Origin: Aphis gossypii
Lineage: Eukaryota > Arthropoda > Insecta > Hemiptera > Aphididae
Reading direction: 5' to 3'
Assembly (NCBI RefSeq): GCF_020184175.1
Contig: NC_065532.1
Span: 6,324,001 to 6,388,000 of the forward strand
DNA length: 64,000 nt
The stretch's first letter is position 1. The number at the start of each line of letters is the position of its first letter. The position numbers were made by a program, and so were the translations under genes. Shown here piece after piece: positions 63,782-64,000 of the stretch. The notes under the pieces were generated by a model that searched no databases, was not told the origin of the DNA, and saw only the letters and a list, made by a program, of their open reading frames with translations.

Positions 63782-63947
63782 CATAGGCGTAACTTGTGTA
63801 ATTTTTATGGAGAGGGGCAAACTATCTATTTTATGTCGATATACCGTATACTTAAAGATACTTATAGTCTAAATATACTTAATAAATACATTTAACAAAA
63901 AATCAAGGGGGCAGGTGTCTCTCTCGCTCCCCCAGTTTATGCCTATG
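63782..63947. mobile_element. Possible hAT-like MITE (166 bp)
   Basis: CATAGGCGTAACTTG on the left and, read inversely, CATAGGCATAAACTG on the right form inverted ends. G-rich GGAGAGGGGC near the left and CGCTCCCCC near the right mirror each other. Flanks are ATAATAAT and CATAATAT, similar but not an exact duplication. Confidence 0.5.
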
Positions 63948-64000
63948 CATAATATAGTATATTATAATAATAGTAATACCTAAGAGAGTCAGTCAAATCT

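Larger units (their letters stand above)
59286..64000. other. Upstream of DAGLB: promoter candidate, repeats, otherwise no gene
   Basis: The segment 59520-60050 is less AT-rich. A minus-strand donor-like site (CTTAG-type exon end followed by GTGAGAG) at 59834-59835 could close a 5' exon. I did not find the expected first DAGLB coding exon. From 60598 comes dispersed repeat copy F, then about 2.3 kb of AT-rich DNA with no recognisable content, then a possible hAT-like element at 63782-63947. The minus frames at 60698-60928 and 61250-61534 lie in or beside the repeat. Confidence 0.5.

Noticed and set aside
1..64000. CRISPR arrays, rRNA, bacterial operons, telomeric TTAGG arrays, endogenous viral genes
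   Set aside because: None seen on reading both strands; the window is ordinary animal nuclear sequence with spliced genes and transposon remnants.

Overview
The window is strongly AT-rich animal nuclear DNA. It holds six multi-exon protein genes with GT-AG introns, all of conserved metazoan families, set in long non-coding stretches full of small transposon remnants. The proteins and a very common dispersed repeat (ends marked GATTCTGAACGAAG) suggest a hemipteran insect, most likely an aphid. The aphid assignment is inference from familiarity, not a search result.

Layout. (1) 282-2515, minus: first eight coding exons of exportin-6; the gene runs off the left edge. (2) 6923-14927, minus: l(3)mbt-type chromatin reader with three MBT repeats, a C2HC finger and a C-terminal SAM domain; its 5' non-coding exon(s) are unresolved. 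(3) 23851-27110, plus: PCMTD-type isoaspartyl methyltransferase-domain protein with a long acidic insert. (4) 28106-35310, minus: complete FBXO21 orthologue, convergent with PCMTD. (5) 51219-55047, minus: a tektin. (6) 56239-59285, minus: DAGLB-like diacylglycerol lipase whose first coding exon was not found.

The genes are functionally independent: nuclear export of actin/profilin, chromatin repression, two E3-ligase substrate-receptor families (PCMTD and FBXO21), sperm axoneme structure, and lipid signalling. No operon-like logic is expected. The 15.9 kb between FBXO21 and tektin holds no gene I can support.

The non-coding part is the more unusual. I could read off several non-autonomous transposons with their target-site duplications: three hAT-like elements with exact or near-exact 8-bp duplications (195, 278 and 149 bp), a 632-bp hAT-like element with a perfect 8-bp duplication, a 733-bp nearly perfect foldback element with TA flanks inside a PCMTD intron, and two related TA-flanked elements. 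A dispersed family with six copies has an internal tandem structure of about 550 bp. One coding anomaly stands out: a 19-base homopolymer in an l(3)mbt exon puts the reading frame out by one base. I found no previously undescribed protein system.
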